Assembly: GCF_019915265.1 (NCBI RefSeq)
Contig: NZ_CP082780.1
Location: 1,240,001 to 1,304,000, forward strand
Source: Bacillus aquiflavi
Lineage (GTDB): Bacteria > Bacillota > Bacilli > Bacillales > Cytobacillaceae
Reading direction: 5' to 3'
DNA: 64,000 bases
The position numbers and the translations under genes are program-made. This document shows positions 7,168-16,036 of the stretch, in pieces. The notes under the pieces are model-generated. The model worked only from the letters and a program-made list of their open reading frames with translations, was not told the DNA's origin and made no database searches. Every line of letters starts with the position of its first letter. Position 1 is the stretch's first letter.

Positions 7168-10100
7168 ATGAGCGATCGTCAAGCAGCCTTAGAAATGGCA
7201 TTAAAGCAAATAGAAAAACAGTTTGGTAAAGGCTCAATTATGAAGCTTGGAGAGCAAACGGATCGAAAAATTTCGACTGTTTCAAGCGGCTCGCTAGCAC
7301 TTGATATTTCTCTTGGAGTTGGCGGCTATCCACGTGGCCGAATCATTGAAATTTACGGACCAGAAAGCTCCGGTAAAACGACAGTTGCTCTTCATGCAAT
7401 CGCCGAAGTTCAAGCTCAAGGAGGACAAGCAGCGTTCATAGACGCCGAACACGGTGCGACTTGTTGCTAACTTAAATATGGCAGAAATGCTGTATGAAAA
7501 GTTAACGGAACCAAGTAGTAGAACTTTGGTTCTAACTGCATAACTGAGTGCTTGGTGAAAATCCAAGATAAGAACAAAGGTTGGTGTTCTTACCCTAATA
7601 CCCCGACGTGCTGTAATGGTACACAACATGACAGTGCGAAGCTCGGAGAGGACGGCGAAAAACGGATCTGTGAAGCGGTCAGTGTAGTAGTCGGGGGTCC
7701 ATAAAATTCCTATGACTAGAGAATGCGATTGCATTGGAGCGAACCATCGGAAGTACAGCTCGTAAGGCGTTGAACATCAAAAAGGAAGATGTCTTATTCA
7801 AAAGATTCAGTCCCAGAAAGAGTATTCGTGTTTGCTTGATCTGGATTAATCCAGTAAAGGATTTTTGTCTTGAGTCCTCCAACCGTGGATGAAAAGATGG
7901 CTGACGGGCTAGAGATGGAGTCTAAGGGAATATGTAAGGATAGGTTATGCGGAACAAGTGAACCGCCTCAGTGTCTGCTAAAGATTGTGTAATCTAATGA
8001 CACTAAACAAGAGGAAATGATTGTTGCAGAGGCGGGGCAGCAGCCCGTAGTAATGATGAAGCAGGGTAATGCCTGTGGAGTGAAGGGGCATAGTCGAGTA
8101 TTTTAGGTGTTAATCTAAATTACGCGATGGAACGCCGTATGCAGGGAAACTTGCACGTACGGTGTGAAGCGGGGGAAAATACCTCCTAACAGATAACGCT
8201 GAGGATGACTATTACCTATCGCTATCACTCGATCCAATATATGCTCAAAAGCTTGGAGTCGATATTGATGAGCTGCTTCTTTCACAGCCTGATACAGGTG
8301 AGCAGGCTCTAGAGATTGCGGAAGCACTTGTACGGAGTGGAGCAGTAGATATTGTCGTAGTTGACTCTGTTGCTGCTCTTGTTCCAAAGGCTGAAATTGA
8401 AGGGGAAATGGGAGATTCTCACGTTGGCCTTCAAGCTCGCCTTATGTCTCAAGCACTTCGCAAGCTTTCCGGAGCAATTAACAAATCAAAAACAATAGCA
8501 GTCTTTATTAATCAAATTCGAGAAAAGGTTGGCATTATGTTCGGTAATCCCGGTGCGCGTTGTTGTTAACTCAAACAAGCTGGAAACAGCTTTTAAAGGT
8601 TAGCCTATAGTATACAATTTACTATAGAACTTCTATCCTTGAGCCGTTGGGGGCAGTTCCCAACCTGTTAGAATGCTGACTAACAGTACCTCTAATACTG
8701 CGACATGCATCATGTATTAACCTGCAAGATGTATGAAGCTCGCTAAAGTCGTCGAAAAATCGGCCTAAAATAAGTTTGAGAGCTTGTTACGGTTGGTGAA
8801 GTAGGCGGGAGTCCATAAATTCGATATGGTGACGAACAGAAATCCTATTGAGCTTCGTAACCGAAACTCTGTTGAAAAATAGAGGGGCATATATTCAAGA
8901 GCGGTTGGATGTGTCGGGGTTGCATCTGACTGCGATAAACCAATCTAAGGTTTATCATACCGAATACCGTCAGCAGTGGTATCGGGAAACTTGACGGAGT
9001 GTATAGGACACCTACAGTCGATATGTAAGGATAGGGGATAGAGGAACAACGGAAGCTCCAAAGGGAATGTAAAGGATGGTTAAACCCGATGTCCCTAAGC
9101 AGAAGGAAATAACTGCTGAATTGGAGTGGCGGCAGCCTGTAGTACCGTTAAAGCGTAGCCGTTAGTCACTATTAGGAGCAATCTTAAGAGGAGGATAAAA
9201 CTACGTTCAGGGAAGAGGCATAGTCATAGATATTGGCATGTCGAAGAGCTAATAAAGCGAATCCGACTAAATTTAAGGTTAAAACCCGAAATGTTAGGGA
9301 TACCCTAACGAATCTATGATGGAACGCCGTATGAAGGGAAACTTTCATGTACGGTGTGAAGTGGGGGAAAACAGCTCTTAATGGGTAATGCCGAAGATGA
9401 CTGTTACCTATCACTACAAACAACACCTGGTGGACGAGCATTGAAGTTTGTGCGATAGGAAGTTTTGATCGTTCGATATCAAAACGCGTCCTGTATGGCA
9501 TTGCTGTTGAGAAAACAGATTGCATAGTCCAAAATAGTGCAACCGTCAGCAACCTTACCTCTAACCGAAAGGGATGGGGGAAAACAGCATGGTTGAAAAG
9601 TCATGATCGGTTTAAGCCGCTATAAACCAAGATGAATGGCGAGACGGAAATTCTTTGTATGGTTAAGGCTATCCTGCTTGAACCTCAGTTGGAGAGTCTA
9701 GAAAAGGCGGAGACTACCTTATGAGTGGCTATTATTGGTAGTCGGAATAGATGTAATACGTTTAAAACTTGCGTATTACTAAGTGGACACTATTCCCTCA
9801 ACCTCGTTTAAAGGTAAACAACGAATGAGGAACCTAACCAAAAAAAAATATGTCATACTGGATAACCTATGATTGCCTAAGTAAAGTATCTGTAACAACA
9901 AAACCGAGATTACGAGAATTGTATATGATCGGTTTGTTTAATTCAGATAAAGTATCGTCTGGAATGACGGATACCGAAATGCTTTATATGGCAACGGAGT
10001 TCCCATAGTAGCGACAGTACCGCATACCGTTTGGATATGGTTAGTGATAATCATAGAGGAAAAAATATGCGAGAGTGAAGGGGAACAGGTTACGAAACCT

Positions 10101-12160
10101 AAAACAGAAAGAAAGGATATGGTGTGAGGCCATGAGAAATCCCGACTTGGTTTTAGAAAGTCTTAAAAAACACTCGAACAACAATCAGTACGTGTACGAA
10201 AAATTATATCGTAACTTATATAATCCTGACTTTTTCCTAAAAGCATATACAAAAATATATGCGAAAAAAACTGACGAGTTCAGCATTCAAAGAGTTGAAA
10301 AATTGATAGAAATGTTGAAAAACGAAAGCTACTATCCTAATCCTATAAAGCAAAAAAAAGACAAGAAGCAGAGATCGTTAAAGAAATTATCATACGAAGA
10401 TAAACTTGTTCAAGAAATAATTAGAAGCATATTAGAAGCGATTTATGAGGATGTTTTTTCGAAAAATTCCCATAAAAACTGTCAAATAGCGATAAGGCAA
10501 ATAAAGCGTACATTTACAGGTGTGAAATGGTGGATTGAAGGGGACATTAAAGAATTTTTTAACAACATCAATCATGAAACATTAATAAAGCTGTTAAGAA
10601 AACGCATAAAGGATGAGAAATTCCTTAGGTTAATGAGGAAATTTTTAAAGGCGGGATATCTCGAAAATATTAAATACAGTAAGGGATATTTGGCTGTACC
10701 GCAAGGCGGTACTCTCAGTTCAATTTTAGCAAACGTTTATCTGCATGAATTAGACATGTACATGGAGAAATTCATGGAACAGTATAACAAAGGGGCTAAG
10801 AGTAAGATGCTAGCCAAAAAAATTCCTGCAGAGGAATACAGCAAATCAACAAAGACATCAAAAACCCTTCTAAGTCACGAACAATTCGCTGAAGATTATC
10901 GAAGAATGAAATATATCAGATATGCAGACGATTTTTTAATTGGAATCATAGGCACTAAAGAAGAAGCTAAAGAAGTAAAAGGCAAAGTAACAACATACTT
11001 AACCGAAATGTTGCAGCTTGAACTTGATCAAGAAAAGACGTCAATTACCCATTGGCGAAATAAAATACGTTTTTTAGAGTATGATATTTTCGTAGCTGTT
11101 GATGATTCAGCCAAGAATAAAGATGGTACAGAACCTAGAGGCGGCATGATAAAGCTCTCATTGCCACATGATGTTTTATCAAGCTTCATGATAAGAAATA
11201 ACTATATGAAGATTGTGAACGGAAAGTGGAAAGCAATGCATAGACCAAAGCTATTAAACTATGATGACCTTAAAATACTATCTATTTACAATGCTGAATA
11301 TAGAAGATTTTATCAGTATTATAAATACGCCTTTAACGTCAAAGAAAAGCTGGGAAGCGCACATTTTATTTTTGCCTGGAGCTTTAAAAAGACACTTGCA
11401 GGAAAATATAGGACAAAAGTTAGGAAACTAATGAATATGAAAACTCAGTCAGGACAGAAAAAATATTTCAGAAATGGAGTATGGGGAGTTACGTATATAA
11501 ACAATCGCAAGGAAGAAACATTTGTTCCACTTTTTGATAAAAAATTATAAGGAGCATTTTTGGAGTCGATCATGTAAAGAACAAAAAAGCATGTCGTTCT
11601 TTAAGTGTAGGCTTCAAAAAATGTCTTCTTTACATGCGTACAATGGTAATAAGGTTAGAGTGTTAATAAGACTTAGTAGTAACTAGAGAGCCGTATGTTT
11701 GGAAACTTACAAGTACGGTTCGGTGGGGGGATCTGGAAAACTTACTACAGAAATGTAGCAAAGCGTCTACTTCCTACCCAACTATTCTACAATTCGTCTT
11801 GAAGTCCGGCGTGCTGAACAATTAAAACAAGGTAATGAGATTGTTGGAAATAAAACAAAAGTTAAAGTGGTGAAAAATAAAGTAGCACCACCGTTCCGGA
11901 CAGCTGAGGTTGATATTATGTATGGAGAAGGTATTTCCAAAGAAGGTGAAATTATCGACATTGGTGCCGAACTTGATATTATCCAAAAAAGCGGATCATG
12001 GTACTCCTATAATGAAGAAAGACTTGGTCAAGGCCGAGAAAATGCGAAACAGTTTTTAAAAGAAAATCCAGAGATTCGTCTCGATATTCAAGAAAAAATT
12101 CGTGAATATTATGGCCTAAATGAGGAACAACCGCTTCAAATGAATGTTCAAGAGGAATGA
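7168..12160 (+). CDS. recA: RecA recombinase, interrupted by three group II introns
   Basis: RecA drives homologous recombination and LexA cleavage. The reading frame is split into exons 7168-7453, 8226-8552, 9418-9449 and 11783-12160. Their lengths (286+327+32+378) total 1023 nt, exactly 340 codons plus stop, and the joined translation follows Bacillus RecA without a gap. Walker [10 protein letters not shown] is at residues 64-72. Introns fall inside codon Ala96, inside codon Glu205 of the NPETTPGG loop 2 segment, and after Phe215. Every junction has a 5' GTGCG and a 3' AC or AT. The start ATG follows aaggagg. Without splicing only the first ~95 RecA residues would be made, so function depends on RNA splicing. 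Confidence 0.93.
7454..8225 (+). mobile_element. Group II intron 1 in recA (ORF-less)
   Basis: A 772-nt insertion that starts GTGCGAC and ends in AT. Removing it restores the recA frame. A domain V-like hairpin lies at about 8130-8165 (cgccgtatg ... acgtacgg), with the bulged domain VI just after it. No ORF of significance is inside. It resembles intron 2 in several blocks (5' end, tccataaa, tatgtaaggatagg, domain V), so the two are close relatives. Lacking its own maturase, it would depend on self-splicing or on a protein from elsewhere. Confidence 0.88.
8553..9417 (+). mobile_element. Group II intron 2 in recA (ORF-less)
   Basis: An 865-nt insertion that starts GTGCGCG and ends in AC. The downstream exon continues the [13 protein letters not shown] sequence exactly. 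The domain V hairpin is at about 9322-9357. It shares blocks with intron 1 but not obviously with intron 3. No intron-encoded protein is present. Confidence 0.88.
9450..11782 (+). mobile_element. Group II intron 3 in recA, encoding a maturase
   Basis: A 2333-nt intron that starts GTGCGAT and ends in AC, inserted in phase 0 after Phe215. Domain V is canonical at 11688-11721 (gagccgtatg ... gtacggttc). The intron-encoded protein occupies 10075-11550. The roughly 600 nt before it form the domain I region. Domain V begins with the AGC triad, unlike introns 1 and 2, which read CGC at that place. This suggests a separate origin. Confidence 0.9.
10075..11550 (+). CDS. ltrA-like: Group II intron-encoded reverse transcriptase/maturase, RT motifs eroded
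   Basis: A 491-residue LtrA-type protein. The RT palm is recognisable: EGDIKEFF with Asp157, VPQGGTLSS at 208-216, and YADD at 283-286. The maturase domain X (about 370-470, with [13 protein letters not shown] and KKTLAGKYR) is well kept. The early motifs are damaged. The usual KKNGKKRPLGIP block reads [13 protein letters not shown], and the SHGFRPxRSxHTA block is shortened to SHKNCQIA near 132-139. There is no C-terminal HNH endonuclease. I infer splicing is retained and mobility reduced or lost. A second possible start is ATG 10132 ([11 protein letters not shown]), typical of the family. Confidence 0.88.
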   Translation: MKGNRLRNLKQKERIWCEAMRNPDLVLESLKKHSNNNQYVYEKLYRNLYNPDFFLKAYTKIYAKKTDEFSIQRVEKLIEMLKNESYYPNPIKQKKDKKQRSLKKLSYEDKLVQEIIRSILEAIYEDVFSKNSHKNCQIAIRQIKRTFTGVKWWIEGDIKEFFNNINHETLIKLLRKRIKDEKFLRLMRKFLKAGYLENIKYSKGYLAVPQGGTLSSILANVYLHELDMYMEKFMEQYNKGAKSKMLAKKIPAEEYSKSTKTSKTLLSHEQFAEDYRRMKYIRYADDFLIGIIGTKEEAKEVKGKVTTYLTEMLQLELDQEKTSITHWRNKIRFLEYDIFVAVDDSAKNKDGTEPRGGMIKLSLPHDVLSSFMIRNNYMKIVNGKWKAMHRPKLLNYDDLKILSIYNAEYRRFYQYYKYAFNVKEKLGSAHFIFAWSFKKTLAGKYRTKVRKLMNMKTQSGQKKYFRNGVWGVTYINNRKEETFVPLFDKKL

Positions 12161-12200
12161 TAGATCATAATCCTCTCACATCATTTATAATTTAAAAGTA

Positions 12201-12247
12201 AAACGATGGTGTCCCAAAAAGCATAGCTTTTTGGGACACCATCGTTT
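12201..12247. terminator. Perfect 22-bp-arm palindrome after recA
   Basis: The arms (aaacgatggtgtcccaaaaa plus gc, and the exact complement) flank a 3-nt loop. It probably terminates or stabilises recA mRNA, but it lacks the usual T run. Confidence 0.6.
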
Positions 12248-12316
12248 GAGATTGGAAATAAAGTCAATACTTAACTAAAATTAAATTCATTTTTCCAAAC
12301 TAGTTGAAACTTACCG

Positions 12317-12353
12317 AAAAAAGGGCGGAAATAAAATATCCTGCCTTTTTTTG
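12317..12353 (+). terminator. Second hairpin with T run downstream of recA
   Basis: An imperfect stem (aaaaagggcgg / cctgcctttttt) ends in a seven-T run. It is a reasonable terminator for transcripts escaping the upstream palindrome. Confidence 0.6.
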
Positions 12354-12924
12354 TCGCAATCTATTAAGATTTTTTAGAGTGATTTGCAATTATGATAAAC
12401 ATCTGCCTTTACCAACTAACAATTGCTTAAAGAAAATTTACTATATGTAAGGTGAAGATAATGAAATGTGAGTAAAGACAACCTCTTGACAATGAAATTT
12501 CACACCTTTACAATTAAAATGTATACTTTACATTTTAACACGCTTTAATCGGAAGAATTTTCCTCATCTCATTATGTTTATTAATAGCTTAAAAAAATTA
12601 GATGGAAGATGAATTTCGGTTGTGCGAAAATGTACAAAGGCTTTGCTATTTATTTTTAGTTTTAGTTTTAGTATAATCAGCATGAAAAGAAATAAAGGTT
12701 GTTATACACAAAAACTCTTGGAACAAGAGGGTTAGCTTGGTACATTTAATTGGCTATCCAAGAAGCCTCCACTTTAAATTAAACAGTAAGAATGTTATGT
12801 GGTGGTAGTTCACTAAGTATTAATACGTTTAAAAGCCTTTGTGCTGTATGTTGATTTAGGAACAATATACATGCCGACACTTTAATAAGCGTAATAAAAG
12901 TTCATAGCAAGAGGAGGTGAAACG
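12354..12924 (+). other. Long gene-free leader region upstream of rny
   Basis: About 570 nt without a supportable gene; B. subtilis has pbpX between recA and rny. The region holds a strong promoter at 12486-12514 and a TATAAT at 12672-12677. Between about 12700 and 12830 there are short complementary segments (ctctt/aagag, cttgg/ccaag, cctccac/gtggtgg), so a structured 5' leader or a small RNA is possible. I recognise no known RNA family. Confidence 0.4.
12486..12514 (+). promoter_or_regulatory. Strong sigma-A promoter in the recA-rny gap
   Basis: TTGACA (12486-12491), a 17-bp spacer, then TACAAT (12509-12514). It lies about 400 nt before rny, so it would give a long leader or a separate small transcript. 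Confidence 0.6.
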
Positions 12925-14487
12925 ATGGATCCCAAAACAGCGATCATCTCCATTTTGCTTGGCCTAATCGTCGGTGCAGTTGTTGGCTATTTTATTCGAA
13001 AATCCATTGCTGAGGCAAAAATATCAGGGGCTAAAAATGCAGCTGAGCATATTTTAGAAGATGCAAAGCGAGAGGCAGAATCTTTGAAAAAAGAAGCTCT
13101 ATTAGAGGCAAAGGATGAAATTCACAGACTTCGAACAGAAGCTGAACGTGAAGTTCGTGAACGAAGAACAGAACTTCAAAAACAAGAAAACCGTTTATTA
13201 CAAAAAGAAGAGAACCTTGATCGAAAAGATGAAACGTTAGATAAACGTGAAGCAGTATTAGAAATGAAGGAGGATTCTCTTAACCAAAGACAACAGCATA
13301 TTGAAGAGATGGAAAGCAAAGTGGACGAGATGGTACGTGCACAGCAAGCAGAACTCGAACGGATCTCAAGTTTAACGCGCGATGAAGCGAAGTCAATTAT
13401 TTTAGATCGTATGGAACAAGAACTAGCTCATGACATCGCGATGATGATTAAAGAGAGTGAAAATCGTGCTAAAGAAAGTGCGGATAAAAAAGCGAAGGAA
13501 ATTCTTTCACTTGCCATTCAGCGTTGTGCCGCTGATCATGTAGCTGAAACGACTGTATCAGTAGTTAATCTTCCTAATGATGAAATGAAGGGACGAATAA
13601 TCGGTCGTGAAGGCAGAAATATCCGTACACTTGAGACGTTGACAGGGATTGACCTCATAATTGATGATACACCGGAGGCGGTCATTTTATCTGGTTTTGA
13701 TCCGATTCGCCGAGAAACGGCACGACTCGCTCTTGATAAGCTTGTTCAAGACGGACGTATTCACCCGGCTCGCATTGAAGAAATGGTTGAAAAAGCGCGA
13801 CGTGAAGTAGATGAGCATATCCGCGAAATTGGTGAACAAACAACTTTTGAGGTTGGAGTTCACGGGCTCCATCCAGATCTTATTAAAATACTTGGACGTT
13901 TAAAATTCCGTACAAGCTATGGGCAAAATGTGTTAAAACACTCAATAGAAGTTGCTCAGCTTTCTGGTTTATTAGCGGCCGAACTCGGTGAAGATGAAAT
14001 GTTAGCTCGTCGAGCAGGCTTGCTTCATGATATCGGTAAAGCGATTGATCATGAAGTAGAAGGAAGTCATGTAGAAATCGGAGTGGAACTTGCGACGAAA
14101 TATAAGGAACACCCGGTAGTAATTAATAGCATTGCTTCCCATCATGGTGATACAGAGCCGACTTCAATTATCGCCGTACTTGTTGCAGCAGCGGATGCAT
14201 TATCAGCCGCAAGACCTGGTGCACGTAGTGAAACGCTTGAAAACTATATTCGCCGTCTTGAAAAGCTTGAAGAAATTTCCGAATCGTATGATGGTGTGGA
14301 GAAGTCATTTGCAATTCAAGCAGGACGTGAAGTTCGAATTATGGTTAAGCCCGATCAAATCAATGATCTTGAAGCTCATCGATTGGCACGGGATATTCGT
14401 AAGCGAATTGAAGACGAGCTTGATTACCCAGGACATATTAAAGTTACGGTTATTCGTGAAACGAGAGCTGTTGAATATGCAAAATAA
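12925..14487 (+). CDS. rny: Ribonuclease Y
   Basis: A 520-residue membrane-anchored endoribonuclease that starts bulk mRNA decay in Bacillus. An N-terminal membrane helix (about 5-24) is followed by a long charged coiled coil (about 30-200). Next come a KH RNA-binding domain ([18 protein letters not shown]) and an HD phosphohydrolase domain with [12 protein letters not shown]. Length and order match the family. The ribosome site aagaggaggtg precedes the ATG. In B. subtilis rny (ymdA) is followed by ymdB, as here. Confidence 0.97.
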   Translation: MDPKTAIISILLGLIVGAVVGYFIRKSIAEAKISGAKNAAEHILEDAKREAESLKKEALLEAKDEIHRLRTEAEREVRERRTELQKQENRLLQKEENLDRKDETLDKREAVLEMKEDSLNQRQQHIEEMESKVDEMVRAQQAELERISSLTRDEAKSIILDRMEQELAHDIAMMIKESENRAKESADKKAKEILSLAIQRCAADHVAETTVSVVNLPNDEMKGRIIGREGRNIRTLETLTGIDLIIDDTPEAVILSGFDPIRRETARLALDKLVQDGRIHPARIEEMVEKARREVDEHIREIGEQTTFEVGVHGLHPDLIKILGRLKFRTSYGQNVLKHSIEVAQLSGLLAAELGEDEMLARRAGLLHDIGKAIDHEVEGSHVEIGVELATKYKEHPVVINSIASHHGDTEPTSIIAVLVAAADALSAARPGARSETLENYIRRLEKLEEISESYDGVEKSFAIQAGREVRIMVKPDQINDLEAHRLARDIRKRIEDELDYPGHIKVTVIRETRAVEYAK

Positions 14488-14497
14488 TCATTAAAAA

Positions 14498-14531
14498 ATA
14501 AAGTGGTGCGTATGCAACACTTTATTTTTTT
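14498..14531 (+). terminator. Terminator after rny
   Basis: The stem ataaagtggtgc / gcaacactttat is followed by a T run. Confidence 0.8.
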
Positions 14532-14586
14532 CATACATAAATGATGGTAGTTATCATTTGAACAACGATAGATTTAAACAAAAATG

Positions 14587-14595
14587 TGGTACAAT
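14587..14595 (+). promoter_or_regulatory. Extended -10 promoter for ymdB
   Basis: TGgTACAAT lies about 40 nt before ymdB. I see no -35 box at normal spacing. It suggests ymdB has its own promoter behind the rny terminator. Confidence 0.45.
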
Positions 14596-14634
14596 TAAAA
14601 AAGCATGCCATTTTTAAAAGGAAAGAGGACTTAT

Positions 14635-15432
14635 ATGAATATTTTATTTATTGGGGATGTTGTCGGTTCCCTAGGAAGAGAAATGGTAAAGGAATATGTT
14701 CCAAAATTAAAAGAGAAGTATCGCTCTCATATAACGATTATAAATGGGGAAAATGCAGCAAGCGGTAAGGGGATTACTGAAAAAATATATCGACAATTTT
14801 TAGAGACAGGTGCGCAAGTCGTTACCCTTGGGAATCATTCTTGGGATAATAAGGATGTTTTTCGATTTATTGATGAAGCTAAATATTTAGTTAGACCAGC
14901 CAATTTTCCTGAAGGTACACCTGGAAAGGGAATTACATACGTTAAAATAAATGAAATTGAAATCGCTGTAATTAGTTTACAAGGAAGAACATTTATGCCT
15001 GCTCTTGATTGTCCTTTTCGCAAGGCAGATGAGCTTATAACAGAAGCAAAAGCAAGAACGCCTTTTATTTTCGTCGACTTTCATGCTGAAGCAACGAGTG
15101 AAAAGCAAGCAATGGGCTGGTATTTAGATGGTCGTGTTTTAGCTGTGATTGGAACGCATACGCATGTACAAACTGCTGATGAAAGAATTTTACCTGGTGG
15201 TACAGCTTATTTAACAGATGTAGGAATGACGGGACCATATGATGGTATTTTAGGAGTTGAAAGAGACGCAGTCCTTAAAAGGTTTCTAACCGGATTACCA
15301 GTTAGATTTGAAATACCGAAAAAAGGAAGAACTCAGCTTAGTGCTGTTTTAATAGAGGTAGATAAAAATAAAGGGATAGCCAAAAAAATAACCCGTATTT
15401 TAATTAACGATGATCATCCTTTATATTCATAA
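14635..15432 (+). CDS. ymdB: 2',3'-cyclic-nucleotide phosphodiesterase YmdB
   Basis: A 265-residue metallophosphoesterase of the YmdB family. In B. subtilis it influences the choice between motility and biofilm and affects RNA levels. Metal-site motifs are in order: FIGDVVG (residues 5-11), NGENAASGKGIT, GNHSWDN, DFHAEATSEK and GTHTHVQTAD. I chose ATG 14635 (MNILFIGDV) because it gives the family length and has the ribosome site gaaagagg; upstream starts add non-conserved residues. Confidence 0.94.
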   Translation: MNILFIGDVVGSLGREMVKEYVPKLKEKYRSHITIINGENAASGKGITEKIYRQFLETGAQVVTLGNHSWDNKDVFRFIDEAKYLVRPANFPEGTPGKGITYVKINEIEIAVISLQGRTFMPALDCPFRKADELITEAKARTPFIFVDFHAEATSEKQAMGWYLDGRVLAVIGTHTHVQTADERILPGGTAYLTDVGMTGPYDGILGVERDAVLKRFLTGLPVRFEIPKKGRTQLSAVLIEVDKNKGIAKKITRILINDDHPLYS

Positions 15433-15496
15433 TTTTTGCTGATTCGTATGATAATTGAAAAATATCCTAGAGAACATTCCATTATTTTCTGCCCAG

Positions 15497-15526
15497 GCAG
15501 GAATATGTTTTTTAATGTATGAATAT
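15497..15526 (+). promoter_or_regulatory. Candidate sigma-H promoter of spoVS
   Basis: GCAGGAATA (15497-15505) matches the sigma-H -35 consensus RNAGGAWWW fully. TATGAATAT (15518-15526) matches RNNGAATWW except for the first base. The spacer is 12 bp. spoVS is sigma-H-dependent in B. subtilis. Confidence 0.6.
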
Positions 15527-15607
15527 AGTAGCAATGGAATGATATATCCCTAATTTGTTCAGACGGTGAACATAACGGTATCTGGATAAAACAAGGAGGA
15601 TCTAGGA

Positions 15608-15868
15608 ATGGAAATATTAAAAGTTTCAGCAAAGTCTAATCCTAATTCTGTAGCTGGTGCGCTTGCTGGTGTTCTGCGTGAAAGAGGGGCAGCAGAAATT
15701 CAAGCTATTGGTGCGGGTGCATTAAATCAGGCCGTTAAGGCAGTAGCGATTGCAAGAGGGTTTGTTGCACCTAGCGGAGTGGATTTAATTTGTATCCCTG
15801 CCTTTACGGATATTCAAATTGACGGTGAGGAACGAACAGCAATAAAGTTAATTATTGAACCAAGATAA
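15608..15868 (+). CDS. spoVS: Stage V sporulation protein S
   Basis: An 86-residue Alba-like protein, the same length as B. subtilis SpoVS. The sequence is highly typical (KVSAKSNPNSVAGALAGVLR near the N-terminus). It acts in spore formation, where it is needed for coat assembly and late stages. The ATG follows acaaggaggatctagga. A sigma-H-like promoter lies upstream and a terminator directly downstream, so it is a single-gene unit. Confidence 0.97.
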   Translation: MEILKVSAKSNPNSVAGALAGVLRERGAAEIQAIGAGALNQAVKAVAIARGFVAPSGVDLICIPAFTDIQIDGEERTAIKLIIEPR

Positions 15869-15898
15869 GGATACGTATGTTTTTTTACTAAATGAACT

Positions 15899-15936
15899 TG
15901 CCTGTTTGCAAAAAAAGCGATCAGGCTTTTTTTTTT
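15899..15936 (+). terminator. Terminator after spoVS
   Basis: The stem gcctg...caggc, with an inner gc/gc pair, ends in a ten-T run. Confidence 0.8.
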
Positions 15937-16036
15937 GACTCTGTTGATTTCTTCTCACTTTTTCTACAGGGTTAAAGGCGTGTCTACGTAGCCTAATTTT
16001 TTAAACAATTAAATAGGAAAAGGCTGGTGTAATGTA

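Noticed and set aside
7168-7470. A 100-residue truncated RecA as a stand-alone gene
   Set aside because: The last residues come from intron sequence; the exon continues exactly at 8226.
7294-9552. Minus-strand ORFs inside and across the recA introns (about 67-146 residues)
   Set aside because: They have no family resemblance and lie over structured intron RNA and recA exons.
14132-14494. A 120-residue ORF overlapping the end of rny
   Set aside because: It is an alternate-frame shadow of the conserved RNase Y C-terminus.
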